A stretch of DNA of 64,000 bases, taken from the NCBI GenBank assembly GCA_951812925.1, contig OX638370.1, positions 103,988,897-104,052,896 on the forward strand, given 5' to 3'. Both the position numbers and the translations under genes were made by a program. The DNA comes from Calliopum simillimum (Eukaryota; Arthropoda; Insecta; Diptera; Lauxaniidae). Under the pieces are notes generated by a model. The model was not told where the DNA came from, did no database searches, and saw only the letters and a list, made by a program, of their open reading frames with translations. The number at the start of each line of letters is the position of its first letter. Position 1 is the stretch's first letter. Below are positions 43,701 through 54,354 of this stretch, one piece after another.

Positions 43701-43895
43701 CACTGTAAAAATTTTAGTTTAATTTTAAATCCAAAAAGTATTTATGCAGAATAATGCCAAAAAAAGTATTAATTCTAAACTATTTTGGAATAAATTTCAT
43801 ACATTTTTAGAATAAATTTCAAAAATCGGAATTTAATACTAAAAAAGATTTAAATTAATACTATGGGGAAAAGTAAACTAGCATTTTGTAGTGTG
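43701..43895. mobile_element. CACACTAAAA MITE family, copy 2
   Basis: The left end is CACTGTAAAAATTTTAGTTT and the right end AAACTAGCATTTTGTAGTGT plus G at 43895. The core AATGCCAAAAAAAGTATTAA and GGAATAAATTTCATAC are shared with 14396-14575 and, inverted, with 50979-51199. Confidence 0.75.
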
Positions 43896-44336
43896 TGGCC
43901 AATCTGTCGTATTTTACTTCATAAACTTACCATATATACGACCTGATAGTTATAACAATGTTTCAGTAAATGTACTCAACTCAGATTATAAAAAAATCTT
44001 CAATCATAAAAATATTAGTCTGGATTGACTACAACAATTGTATTGCGATATTTACATCGTTCTAACTCATTTGATAACTAATAGTAATAATAAAGGCTGA
44101 AGTCCGTAACTTTCATGACATTCCAGCATTTTCACCTGCCAATTTTTTCAAAGAAAGCAAATTTTTTTATTTTGTAGGTAATATTTCTTCTTGGCGGAGA
44201 ACTTGAATACTTGCCTTGTATTTTATTATTATTATTTCTTTGAATAAAATACTTAATGTACTTGAACAACTGCAGAGCATTTGTCCCCTGGATTCTCTAT
44301 TTACTTATATATTTATTTACTTACTCATATACCAAA
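43896..44336. other. No gene recognised
   Basis: AT-rich. Nothing recognised. Confidence 0.4.
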
Positions 44337-44344
44337 TTTTGTAC

Positions 44345-45212
44345 TAGTGGCGGATACAGCTTTGTCAAAAGGGGGCAGGCCTGACGAGAGGGGGAGGGGT
44401 AAGGGGGGTATTCCCCCCAGGCCCGGAGTTTTTTGGAGGGCCCGGACTCAAGCAGAAATTAATAAAATTTGTCGTAGTTTTTTCCAAGCTTGAAAAATAG
44501 ATTTTATATGCCCGGCATGAACATAATACAAGCACTTGAGAAAAAGTCCGGGCCCGCACAATTATTATTATTTTTTTTTTTCAAAAGATTATACATTGTC
44601 TGCTTTCTTGAGCTTTTTGGTAAAATCTAATAAGTTTTTTTTGTTTAAATTAACTTGATTTATTTTCATTCCACTACACTTATATGTACATTATTTTCCA
44701 TAATTTTTTTCAAGAATGTGCTTCTAAGCTTTCTTGTGACTTACGGGCCTTCACGGGCCTCTAAGCTTAAGCCTTTTCTGGTTAGGTTAGAAAGGCCGAG
44801 GCCGTCGCTGGAAAGTAGAGCCCCGCGGGCCAAGGAAAAAACCCGAGCCCGTGCCTTTTACACGCTTAATAGCTTAAAAGCTGGAAGGTACCGAATCCTG
44901 CTTTTTTTAAAATATTAAATTTAATTTTTAAATTGCAGTATTTAAGAAAAAAAAATATTAAAAAAGTTATCGTTAGTTCTTTCTTATTCTATCTAAAAAA
45001 AAATCTAGTAGTGGAGGGGGCTCGGTATATAATTACCCCCGGGCCCGGATTTTCTCTCCACGCCCCTGAAAGGGGGGCCGATTGACTACATTTCTAGATA
45101 ATAACAGAATGTTTTTAAAAGCTTTACATATAATTATTAAAAATATGTAATCAATTGGTTTGAGAGGAGGGGGGCCGATCGCCCCCATCGTTCCAACCTG
45201 GATCCGCCACTG
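44345..45212. mobile_element. hAT-type element, 868 bp, exact 8-bp duplication
   Basis: The left end TAGTGGCGGATACAG (first base mutated from C) and right end CTGGATCCGCCACTG form the TIR. TTTTGTAC flanks both ends exactly (44337-44344 and 45213-45220), an 8-bp duplication typical of hAT. The interior has GGGGG and GGCCCGGA words and a poly(T) tract but no transposase. It shares TIR and subterminal sequence (GGGGCCGATTG, TAGATAATAACAGAATG) with the MITE at 9104-9271. Confidence 0.88.
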
Positions 45213-45220
45213 TTTTGTAC

Positions 45221-47640
45221 TGCATTTTCACTTTCCTTTCATTACTTTGAATGACCAAAGAATGTCTCCATTAAATACGGAAACGGAAATAGATGTCAAC
45301 GCGCAACCAGTCGCTTTTTTTTGTTTTTTGTAATAAGCACACGGATATGATTTAATAGTCAAGCTGCCTCAATGCGCACCATACCGTTGGAACAGCATAG
45401 CATGTCTATGACATAGTAGCCTCAGGCAGAAAACTGACAAAATCACGTGTTCGGAGGATTCAAGCAGGATTGGGAAAACGAATGAAAAAAAAAGAACAAG
45501 TGAAGGCAATGCTCTTCAAAAGCTCCCCCTGAAAAATGTTGCAAGTACGAGTATACGTACATGGCGATATTAACAACAACTTCAATAATAACAACGTTAT
45601 CAACATGTTGTTATGTCCATTTTGTGTCAGACAAAATTATTTAAAATCGATTTCATATCTGTCGCCATCGCGTTATGCTACAATTGCGTAGATATGAGTG
45701 TGTGCATATGTTTATGTATTTGTGTAGAGCAAGGAAAACGCACTCAAGTGTACAGAGGCTCCAAAGTCCAGTTAACAAACACACGTACACAAACAAAGTT
45801 ATACACGTGACCACCATAACAGACGGCACACGGTGGTCAGGCCAGTTGACGCCGATGTTGTTGCTGATGCTTTGTGTCCGTCGAATATTTGAATTGTCGC
45901 TGACCATAAGGACATTTATAGCGTGGAGTGGGGTCGTATTTGAATATATTGTTATTGCTTGTTGTTCTTTATTTATTTGTTTGTTCGTTTGTTTGTGTTG
46001 GCAAAATCTCGCATTTAATGAACTCGAACAGCAGTTTAAAATCCTGTTCGCTGTGATTCCCCTACAGTTTTTTTTGTATTTACATATACCCTACACATAT
46101 TCACTTGGTCGTACCGTTTGTTAAGTTAAAAAGAGACGTGGCAGGTAGCATAATCTAACGCACATATAAAAAAAGCAAATAAAACTGAGGACTCGCCAAA
46201 AATGTATAAATATTTTTCGTGTGTTAAGCATTTTCGCTATGTGGGATGTGCCACGCCCTGTTATAGAGTGGATACACGTTATACAAACATAATATATATA
46301 TTATATTAATGATAATGTCACGTCTTCTTTATGTGCTGTCGTCTTACCGCGTCAGCTCTAGTGTCCTTGGCATCAAGCGGCTACTACTGCCTGTTGCTGT
46401 CCTGCGTCTATCTGCTATGATGTTATTGTTACACTGCTGTGCATGTCATTTAACAAGGATTTTTTCCAAGTCCACTTTCATAAACATTATCATCATTGAT
46501 GTTTTGCATATTCCTTTACAGCACATTATGGATGGCATCATGTATCATATTTTTGTATCCTTTAGATGCCTTTCTGCGTATTTGCTGCAACGGTATCGCA
46601 TTGGATTTTGACGCCCGCCCATTTAATGTTGTGTGAATTTAAATTTTTTTTTATTTCTTAACAAACATGCAACTGAAGTATATTGGACATTCAGTGTAGA
46701 GAACAATAAATTGATATTCATGCAGAATTCAAGCCTCGTCCTTTTTATCCAACACCAACCTCACATTAAAAAAAAAAATAAAACGTTGTCTATTGTACAG
46801 CAAGCGAGCGAAGTTGGCGTATAATTGCGGGGTTGGCTCGGGTTTTAAAGTGTTTCCGCCTTAGTGTGCCACCTAGAGTGGATCATGTTTTGTAGAAATT
46901 TGATTTGAGACGGATAACAAAATTTGTATATGACGAGTTTGATAAAAGCAACCTTAAATTCTTGCTGCAAGCGAACAATGAAGTTTAAAATAGACCTCAA
47001 AACTTTTATTTAAAAAGTCAGATAAATAGTTAGTTTTATTTGTATAAAAGCCTATAATAACTTTCAAAATAAACTATTATCAAGTAAAAAAACTCTTAAA
47101 AATGAAAGTATCAAACAATCTTAGACCATTTCCAACCACGCTCAAAAAGGTATACAATTTTTTGATATAAAGAACATTTAAAGAGTAATTGGTGCCCCTG
47201 ATTCCAAATCCGTCATCAAAAAATGTTTACCCCCACTCGTTTTACTAAGTAGTTAGCTAAGAAAGATAACCATAATGTTAGTTAAGTGTAAACTACCCTA
47301 CCTTATGAACAAAACCAGACGCAACGGCGACACTGCGCAACTGTTGTTTTTGACACGCAGCTGTCGTTCGATCTGTTTGCTGTCACAGAAACAGAAAATA
47401 AATTTGGACACACAGCAGTGGATCGAGACAGTCTTTGCGTGGCCGGCGACCAGTAAACAACAGCACCAGCAACAGTAAGCAGAAGTAGCAGACGAAGCGG
47501 TAAGCAGCAAGGAAACAAGGTATCTGAAATGTACAGTAGGTGTAGTAGTAGTAGTGGGGCGTAGTAGCGTAGAGACCGCGGCGCTAAACACACGTAACCC
47601 AACAATAAATCTGTTGCCTGTGTTTAGTACGAGGGTGAGG
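45221..47640. other. Long non-repetitive island, no gene called
   Basis: More balanced composition, with ACA, GTTT and CAG tracts and a TATA-rich run near 46290-46310. Open frames on both strands, such as 45675-46124 (149 codons plus) and 47298-47648 (minus), are Cys/Leu/Thr-rich with no domain. I recognise no splice-bounded exon. It may hold untranslated or regulatory DNA of a flanking host gene. Confidence 0.35.
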
Positions 47641-48065
47641 GGTTGCACAAACGAGTTGCCCGATAATATATCAGTGATTCGTGGGTGTGATCTAGTCCTA
47701 AATAAAGTCGGGTATGTCTACAGCAGAGTAGTAAGCGGAATAAGGGGTATTTAGTCGCGTAAAGGACAGCGTTGTAGTCAATAGCGTGAGCATAGTATAG
47801 GGGGATAGTGCTCGGTGGCGGAAAGAGAACCACCACATTAGACGTGGGTGGCCCGATAATATACCAGCCGTTCACGGCTAAAGTGTAAGTGGGGGGGGGG
47901 GGGGGCAGCCTCACGATGAAGCCCGATAATGAATCAGTTGGTCGCATGTGTGCTCTCTCTCTGTGTGTCCGAAGTGCCAAGGAGATGCAGAAGGATAGAT
48001 AATAACGTGGGGAGAGAAAAGTAGCCCCATACTATATCAGCTACTCACGGCTATAGAGCACGCGT
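47641..48065. repeat. Degenerate repeats of a CCCGATAATATA-type motif
   Basis: GCCCGATAATATATCAGTGA (47657), GCCCGATAATATACCAGCCG (47852), GCCCGATAATGAATCAGTTG (47921) and GCCCCATACTATATCAGCTA (48023) recur, each followed within a few bases by TCAC/TCG-GG and a GTGTG/TATAG run. The spacing is irregular (about 195, 69 and 102). A G-run lies at 47891-47907. Isolated GCCCGATAATCC occurs at 52629. Confidence 0.55.
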
Positions 48066-48234
48066 TCAAGAGAATACCATTGCGTAATGTGTAATCAATC
48101 GAACATTGGCGGTCAACCCATATCATAATACCCCGTAAAAATATGACCGAACGTGGTTGGTGAACACCTTATAATCCGACTTTTTATATTTTTTAAAAAA
48201 CTTTTGAGACAAAATTAAAAAAAAAAAAATACCT

Positions 48235-48305
48235 AAGCGAGAAACACATAAAAAGTATGCATGCATACTTTTTATGCATGCATACTTTTTATGTGTTTCT
48301 CGCTT
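48235..48305. repeat. Perfect 32-bp-arm hairpin
   Basis: AAGCGAGAAACACATAAAAA followed by GTATGCATGCAT forms the left arm, ACTTTTT is the 7-nt loop, and the exact complement follows to 48305. Weaker pairing continues outside (TTTTAAAAAACTTTTGAG near 48190 against AAACTTTTGAGTAGGTAT near 48330, partly direct). Non-coding. Confidence 0.88.
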
Positions 48306-49539
48306 TAGTTTTAAAAGTTTATTTTTTTAAACTTTTGAGTAGGTATATATGTCACACAAAAACTGTTAACTTTTATTTTCTAAAATAAAGGTTATAAGTT
48401 AACTCTGTTAACTGTTTGTTTTGTTCATTTCAAACCACAGCAGAAAGTTTCCCAGTTTCACTAATTTATGCAACAGTGAATTCATTATTTTATTCCTTAC
48501 AAGTAAGGTCCACCTTTGCGAAGCTAGTACTTTCGCCATTGAAGTAAATGTTTTTCATGTGCATATTTAAATTATCATCATCATTATCATCATTCGGCAT
48601 AACTTCATTATCATCATCCTTCACATTTGTCATATTGTTGTCGTTCTTTGCCAACTACCTACTTTTCCCGGTCCTATGTCAAGCCCGCCGGGTTTCCTTT
48701 CTTCCTTTTTTGTCATCCTTCATTCTTTTGTAAATATTTATTTTATATTTTTCCATTTTATTTCATTTTTATTTTTTTAACGTTTCTTATTTTTATTTGG
48801 CAACATTTTCCTTTTTGCCGATAAATATTTTACCCTCCCCCCCCTCTCTCTGTCTCTCTCTTTCGTCTATTTTATATGTGCTATGTTGCTGTTTTGTTGT
48901 TATTGTTATTGCAAATGTCCTCAAAGCCTTTGGGCGCATTGATTTAAAATTTTGTTTCCAAATTCGTTTTTCATTTCGATTAAATTGTGTTAACTAAGCG
49001 GGGGCGAGTTTTGGGGTAGTCGTTATAAAATTTGTTAGAAAGACCATTGGACTATTTTGGGTTGGGGGAAAATTGGTTCGAAATCTGCTTTTGGCTATGA
49101 AAGTTTGGTATGTTTTCGATTTTAACCCAAATTCAAATTTTGCATAGATATACGTAGAGGTATATGGAGATTTCCATACAATATAATTTATTTTATCGAT
49201 TTATTTTAATTGATATTTTTTGTGGTACAGCTTTTCGGAGCAATCTATGTAGCATGTTACTATATCGACATAAGTGCGCCCTAGGCAGTTTCAATAAAAA
49301 TAACAATAAAATTCAAGTTATTGGCAAGAGTGTGAACATTACTATTAAATGAATTGCAAATGTTGAAGTCCTTTCTTTGGTCCTTTTTTTGTTTTGCTTA
49401 CATTGTCAATCAAACTTTGCTTTAAATTTTTCCGAAATTTAGTCTTTTAATTGTGAAAATTATAATTAATGTAACTTATTTTTTTACTGGGCTAACGTTT
49501 TTTATTTGACTAGCTAATGTCCAGCATGCTTTCACTTTT
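48306..49539. other. No gene recognised
   Basis: Pyrimidine-rich, with (ATC)n at about 48577-48620 and a CT tract at about 48835-48865. Short plus frames (48548-48997) are F/L/S-rich translations of it. Confidence 0.4.
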
Positions 49540-49800
49540 TTAAAAATTTATGTGTAATCTTTTTAATGGATGTTATTTGGCCTGATGTCCTTTATGTATA
49601 TACCAAATGTCATTGGTAAGCGTCAAACAGTTTCTGAGATATGTTGAATTTTGTTTTTTAAGGGCGGTGCACTGATCACTTTTCTAATGGGTTGTATTTG
49701 GCTTGGTGCTTTTAACATATGTACCAGACATTATCCACATGCGTCAAACAATTTCTGAGGTATGTAGGGTTTTGTTTTAAAGGAGCGTGGGGTTACTAAT
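49540..49800. repeat. Two tandem units, about 123 bp
   Basis: Both units read TTTTnTAATG, GTTATTTGGCCTGATG or a variant, TATGTATATACCAAATGTCAT or a variant, GCGTCAAACA[GA]TTTCTGAG[AG]TATGT, TTTTGTTTTTTAAGGGCGGTG or a variant. The design matches the arrays at 42100 and 57740. Confidence 0.65.
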
Positions 49801-49833
49801 TTGCCTAACCTATAACCTATCCCTGATATACAA

Positions 49834-50593
49834 GGTGGACAGGAATAGGTAAGCACCGGAAAATGTAAAATTTCTGGGACTATTCTAAACAACTTTTCTT
49901 AGTTCCATTTTTCGAAATTCGCAAAACGAACGGAGATATAGCCATCGAAAAATCAGGATATAGCTTTATGGAAACCGGTATGAGTTCGGAACCCCTTGAT
50001 GGATTTTAATAATATTGTTGTCATATAAAAGGTATTTTAATTGGCTATACAATCAAAGTACAAAAGTTTCATATCTGAGTCATAATTTACGAGATATGGC
50101 AAATTTTCGGTGTTACTGTAATGTTTTGATAATTTTCATGAATATTTCTTTGGTTTACTTTTTTGTTTTCCTATAAAAAAATTCGCTAATGAAAGAAATC
50201 AGGTACAAATTCCATATCAAATAAAAGGAAATAGATTAGACTTCCATAATTTGTTGCTAATGCTATGAGTTAATAAGATATTTTTTGGAAAAGTAGTGCT
50301 TTAAAAAAAACTGGACAAAATTTTCGAAAATACGCCATATCTTGAAAATCATGACTTGGATTTAAAATTTTTTGGCACCAATTTTATAGCCACTTAAGGT
50401 ATCTTTCATATGATATCAATATTATTTAAATCCATTAAAGAATTCTGAACCTAAACCGCTTTTCATAAAGCTATATTCCGATGGCTATATCTGCGTTGGT
50501 TTTACGAACTTGGAAAAATGTAGCTGAGAAAATTAGTTCAAAGTAGTCCCAGGAATCTTATTTTTTCCGGTGTTCTACCGATTCCCGCCCACC
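49834..50593. repeat. Inverted-repeat (foldback-like) element, copy 3
   Basis: GGTGGACAGGAATAGGTAAG, then CACCGGAAAA, at the left end pairs with TTTTCCGGTGTTCTACCG and ATTCCCGCCCACC at the right end (50593). Inside, GGAGATATAGCCATCG (49932) pairs with CGATGGCTATATCTGC (50478). It is related to copies 1 and 2, and a terminal fragment is at about 9410-9465. This copy shows the best-defined termini of the family. Confidence 0.75.
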
Positions 50594-50978
50594 CTTTATA
50601 CTAATACACCTACCGAATCATTGACATCGGTGAAGTGATTTTCGAGTCCATAAAAGGCGAACACACAAACTTTTATTTTTATATATTAGATAGTCAGCAC
50701 TTCAACCTTAATGCTCTGCAATCAAAACAATATTACACTACAACAAAACCAACACCGAACTGGTATACGACATAATAAGAGCTTATAAGAGAGTTCATGG
50801 TTGCGTTACTTGAACTTCTTTGAAAGATCTTTAAATTGCCAAAAATATATACATGGTAAAGAAGAATAATTTTCCGAATTATTCTAATAATTTTTGGCCA
50901 CGGAGCAAGAAAAAAAACTCTTCATCAGTTAAAGTACTTCTGTGAACTTTGTTCTTTATATAATACATTTTTCTTATA
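50594..50978. other. No gene recognised
   Basis: It begins with CTTTATACTAATACACCTAC and a TTTTTATATATTAGATAG end, as found at the tails of dispersed repeats; otherwise unassigned. Confidence 0.35.
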
Positions 50979-51199
50979 CACACTAAAAATTATAGTTTAC
51001 TTTTCTTAGTTTTGATTCCCTGTAGTATTGATTTTAAACTTTTCTGGTATTGAATTCCGATTTTTTTCAAAAAAAGTTTAAAATTTATTCCAGAAAAGTA
51101 TGAAATTTATTCCAAAATAGTATGAAACTAATACTTTTTTTGGCGTTGTTCTATGCAAATGCTTTTTGGTTTTAAAATTAAACTAGAATTTTTAATGTG
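50979..51199. mobile_element. CACACTAAAA MITE family, best copy, TA duplication
   Basis: The left end CACACTAAAAATTATAGTTT starts at 50979 and the right end AAACTAGAATTTTTAATGTG ends at 51199. TA is on both sides (50977-50978 and 51200-51201). 221 bp, non-coding. The internal ATTCCA[GA]AA[TA]AGTATGAAA word is repeated. It is a Tc1/mariner-type MITE; other copies are at 14396-14575 and 43701-43895. Confidence 0.85.
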
Positions 51200-51201
51200 T
51201 A

Positions 51202-53454
51202 GTAAGTGAACTGTTGTTAAACTTTTCGTAAAATTTTTGTGGAATACTTTAACCTATTATAACCCATTTATTGGAAAGAGGGACCCATATAAACAGGATA
51301 AAATGGGTTTAGATATTTTAAAAAATTGCTTATTGTATTAAGATTCAGAGTTTTACAGTTGGGTGAAACTAAGAAAATACGTTTTTTGCGGGTATTTTAT
51401 CTTAAACAACTATATTTGGTTCATTCTGGGTTCCAGATTTTATTTTTTTGTGCGTCTTGATTGAAGACGAAAAATTTGTTATATCGCAAAACACTTTCCG
51501 ATTTTGCATATGTCGAAGTAACGCGGTCTCTAAATGCCCTTAAAAAATTTTAAAATTCTCAGCTCACTTTTTTGACACCCTCTTTTAGTCTTTGGGGGAA
51601 ATCGTGGAATTTCCAAAAACCGTTTTTTGTTTTTACCAATCTATTTTAGAAGCACAAATTCACTTTCAAAATGTTAATCAGCTTTTCAAATTCTTCGTAA
51701 AATTCGTTTTTGGAAATATTTATTTTTATAGATAAATTATTACTTGCCAAGGAAAATTTTCAGATTTTGCTTTACCCTAAGACACTTGGGAAACTGTGGG
51801 TCACTAGGTGCGCACAAGCATAAGCCCTAAGTAAAATGCCTTTGTTGCACAACACCGGAAGTCAAAAGTCCAATACATAACTCAACTAACCCTAAACTGA
51901 ACTGAAAGTCGGCAGGAACTGAGCACACTATAAACTTAAAACGATAAAATATTTCTGATTGAATAACATAAAGAAAGAAAAAAAAAAGGAACACCATCAT
52001 CCTGATGACGTTACAGAAACGGCAATAAAGGACACAACCAAGACCCAAGACACAAAGCGATGATGGCGATGTTTAAAATTGTTACAAGAGGATACGGAAA
52101 TGCTTGAAAGCTTCATTTTTATGAATTGTTTGTTCACTTATTTAGGGACAAAAGTTTCCGTAGCTGTTTCCGCTTCCTTGAGTGAGTGTATGGACAAACG
52201 AACGAACGAGCGAACGAATGGAGCGAATATTTGACAAAACTCTTGAGGGGACAAGAAGGAGAGCGGCGGGTAACGAGTAGAAAGGCAAAGATGTTGTTAT
52301 TATTGGTAAATCCGTCCACCCATCCATCCATCCCCCTTTTAACATCTATAGCGTCTATAAAACGCATTACGAGCGCATTTGTCGCTTTATTTGAAAATTT
52401 GAAGCGAGATGTTTTCGAACTCAGTTCGGAGTCACAGCAGCAGCAGCAACAAATCATTAAGTGGGTTTTGTTACTGTTCCCTGGTTGCTTGACGAGATGC
52501 GGAAAGTGGGTGGGATTATTGTGGGTGTCGTCTTGTGTTAGTGTCACTTGCTGATGATGACCAAAGTACCATTGTGACCCACTGCTGTGTTAAGAAATTG
52601 CGCACGATTGTTTGTTTTTTGCTATTGTGCCCGATAATCCTGCAGTGTAATGCAAAGAACAAAGGATATCAAGCACAAATGCGTGAGTTCACATTTTTAA
52701 TGCGATCCTAAGACTTTTTTTTGGATATTATTTTAGTAAGGATTTTTGTATTTCATTTAAGATTTCGCTTAATAATATTTTGACTATGGTTTTGTTTTAT
52801 AATGAAACCCCATGGTGAGTTGCTTTCATAGTGCTATGAATCATTAACTACTGCTGTTTCGACCTTCGAAATGAGAAATTGTTCTTTAAATAAAAAAGAG
52901 AATTGATTTTTAATTTAATGTAGTTTTCGTCCTTTGATCTTTTTAGTTTCAGTTTCACTTTTGTCGTATGCACGGCTTATATTTCTACATTTTTAAGTTA
53001 TTTTTCTCATTGCTCTATGGTGAAAAGTTGAAGTCCCACTACAAGTTGAAATTTTTCGTCAGATAAAGCCGATTTTTTGATAAGATGGGAGATACTTAAG
53101 TCTGCAGAATTGGGGTAAGTAGTGAAAATAAAAATTCAAATTCATTTTTCAATTCAATATATTCTTCTGCTATTCTAATACATTTTTTTGCTCTTTCAAT
53201 TACACTTTAGGATCACGGACTATTCCAAAACTAGTCGCCAATCTACTCCGAGGGGACGAACGACTAGTCCAAATGAATCACATATAAAGTTCTTTTACGT
53301 TTTACATTGTTTGTCATTGGGCTTAACCAATTGTCTCCTTTTATATTACATTTGGACCAGAAAAAGGTCAATTCTCTCCTTATGCATTACGTTCGGATTT
53401 CTTTTTTATTTTATTTGTAAATTTTAACAAATTTAATTTGAAATTCAAATTTTA
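51202..53454. other. No gene called
   Basis: AT-rich at both ends, with a non-repetitive island at about 51780-52680 carrying (CAG)n at 52434-52450 and (CATC)n near 52320-52335. Open frames on both strands overlap at 52134-52554, so neither is credible by itself. No domain recognised. Confidence 0.4.
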
Positions 53455-53762
53455 CGCAAAAATGTCAAAAGTTTTCATAGCTGAATGTGCGAAAGAGTTT
53501 GTTATATATTTCTGAGCAATGTGATCGGGGTTCGAATCTCAGTGTGGATGAACATTTTTTATTCATTTTTTTTTTTTATTTTATGCCTCGGGTATGTTGG
53601 ACATATTGTTTAATTTTCGGCTCCAATGACCCTTTAGACAAATTGTGTACAAATTAATAGAAATTTAAAAATTGGAATTGAAAATCACCGAATGGCCGAT
53701 TTGAACCCGGATCTCTCCACACAGCGCAAGTCACTAGTCCGATACACTATCGTTTGCTCTTC
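53455..53762 (-). mobile_element. Dimeric tRNA-like (SINE-like) element, copy B
   Basis: Reverse complement of copy A (30310-30615), about 80 percent similar by eye. On plus, TAGCTGAATGT (53478-53488) is close to the A-box and GGTTCGAATCT (53529-53539) to the B-box. On minus, TAGTGTATCGG (53739-53749) is an exact A-box and GGTTCAAATC (53698-53707) a B-box. The two modules face each other across about 160 bp that includes poly(T). Both modules are better preserved here than in copy A. Confidence 0.7.
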
Positions 53763-54196
53763 TTTCCAATCGACGAAGTGCCAAACAGTACGTACATAGT
53801 CAGTAACGTTATAATTTCACTGATGCAATCGATACACAATTGGACCACTTTTGGTACTAATGACGTATTAAGCATTACGTTTGGACCATTTTTGATACAA
53901 TTAATAATTTAAGTGAATTTATTCTATTTATTTTAGGTGTAGTGCATTATACAAAAAGCTAGACCAAAGATTGGACTATTGAGACAATTGACTTCGCCGG
54001 TCCTACAGGGTAAATTTCAAACATAAACTACCTTACCTTATATAACCATGTTGAATTTATAATTTTTTTGTGTTGGAACTGTACAGCAAGGTAAATATCA
54101 TATTTAGAATTACTATTTTTACTTTATAATTCTATTAAAAATATTTATGTTTGAACAGACATTTGCTTAATGTACAAACTTTATAGCTCTTCATCA
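53763..54196. other. Flank of the dimeric element, no gene
   Basis: Contains ATACACAATTGGACCACTTT and TTTGGACCATTTTTGATAC, related to the left flank of copy A. Otherwise unassigned. Confidence 0.4.
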
Positions 54197-54290
54197 TATG
54201 AGCCAGTAGTGCAGACGTTGTGTTCCTATCTTTCACACGGATAGACCACGGTTTGAATCCTAGTGCGACTAGTTCATATTTTTTTGTTGT
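54197..54290 (+). other. tRNA-like module
   Basis: TAGTGCAGACG (about 54206-54216) is one base off an A-box, and GGTTTGAATCC (54250-54260) is a B-box. TAGTGCGACTAGTTCATATT and a T run follow. It shares B-box, AGTGCGx, TTCAT and T-rich order with the other modules. No full tRNA folds. Confidence 0.5.
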
Positions 54291-54354
54291 ATAAACTTAA
54301 TAGTAAGGTCAATATTACTTCATTTTTTTCAAAAAAAAAATACGAGACTGTAAG

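Noticed and set aside
44655..44918. ORF with Arg/Pro-rich C-terminus inside the hAT-type element
   Set aside because: Comes from GGGCC-rich words; no transposase motif.
45675..46124. 149-codon plus-strand ORF
   Set aside because: Longest frame in the island but without domain, with a competing minus frame; composition looks non-coding.
47298..47980. Minus-strand ORFs of 100-118 codons
   Set aside because: Translate CAG/TAC microsatellites and the G-run; two frames are open at once.
52134..52554. Overlapping ORFs of 137 (minus) and 122 (plus) codons
   Set aside because: Open on both strands through CAG and CATC repeats, no domain, so likely chance.
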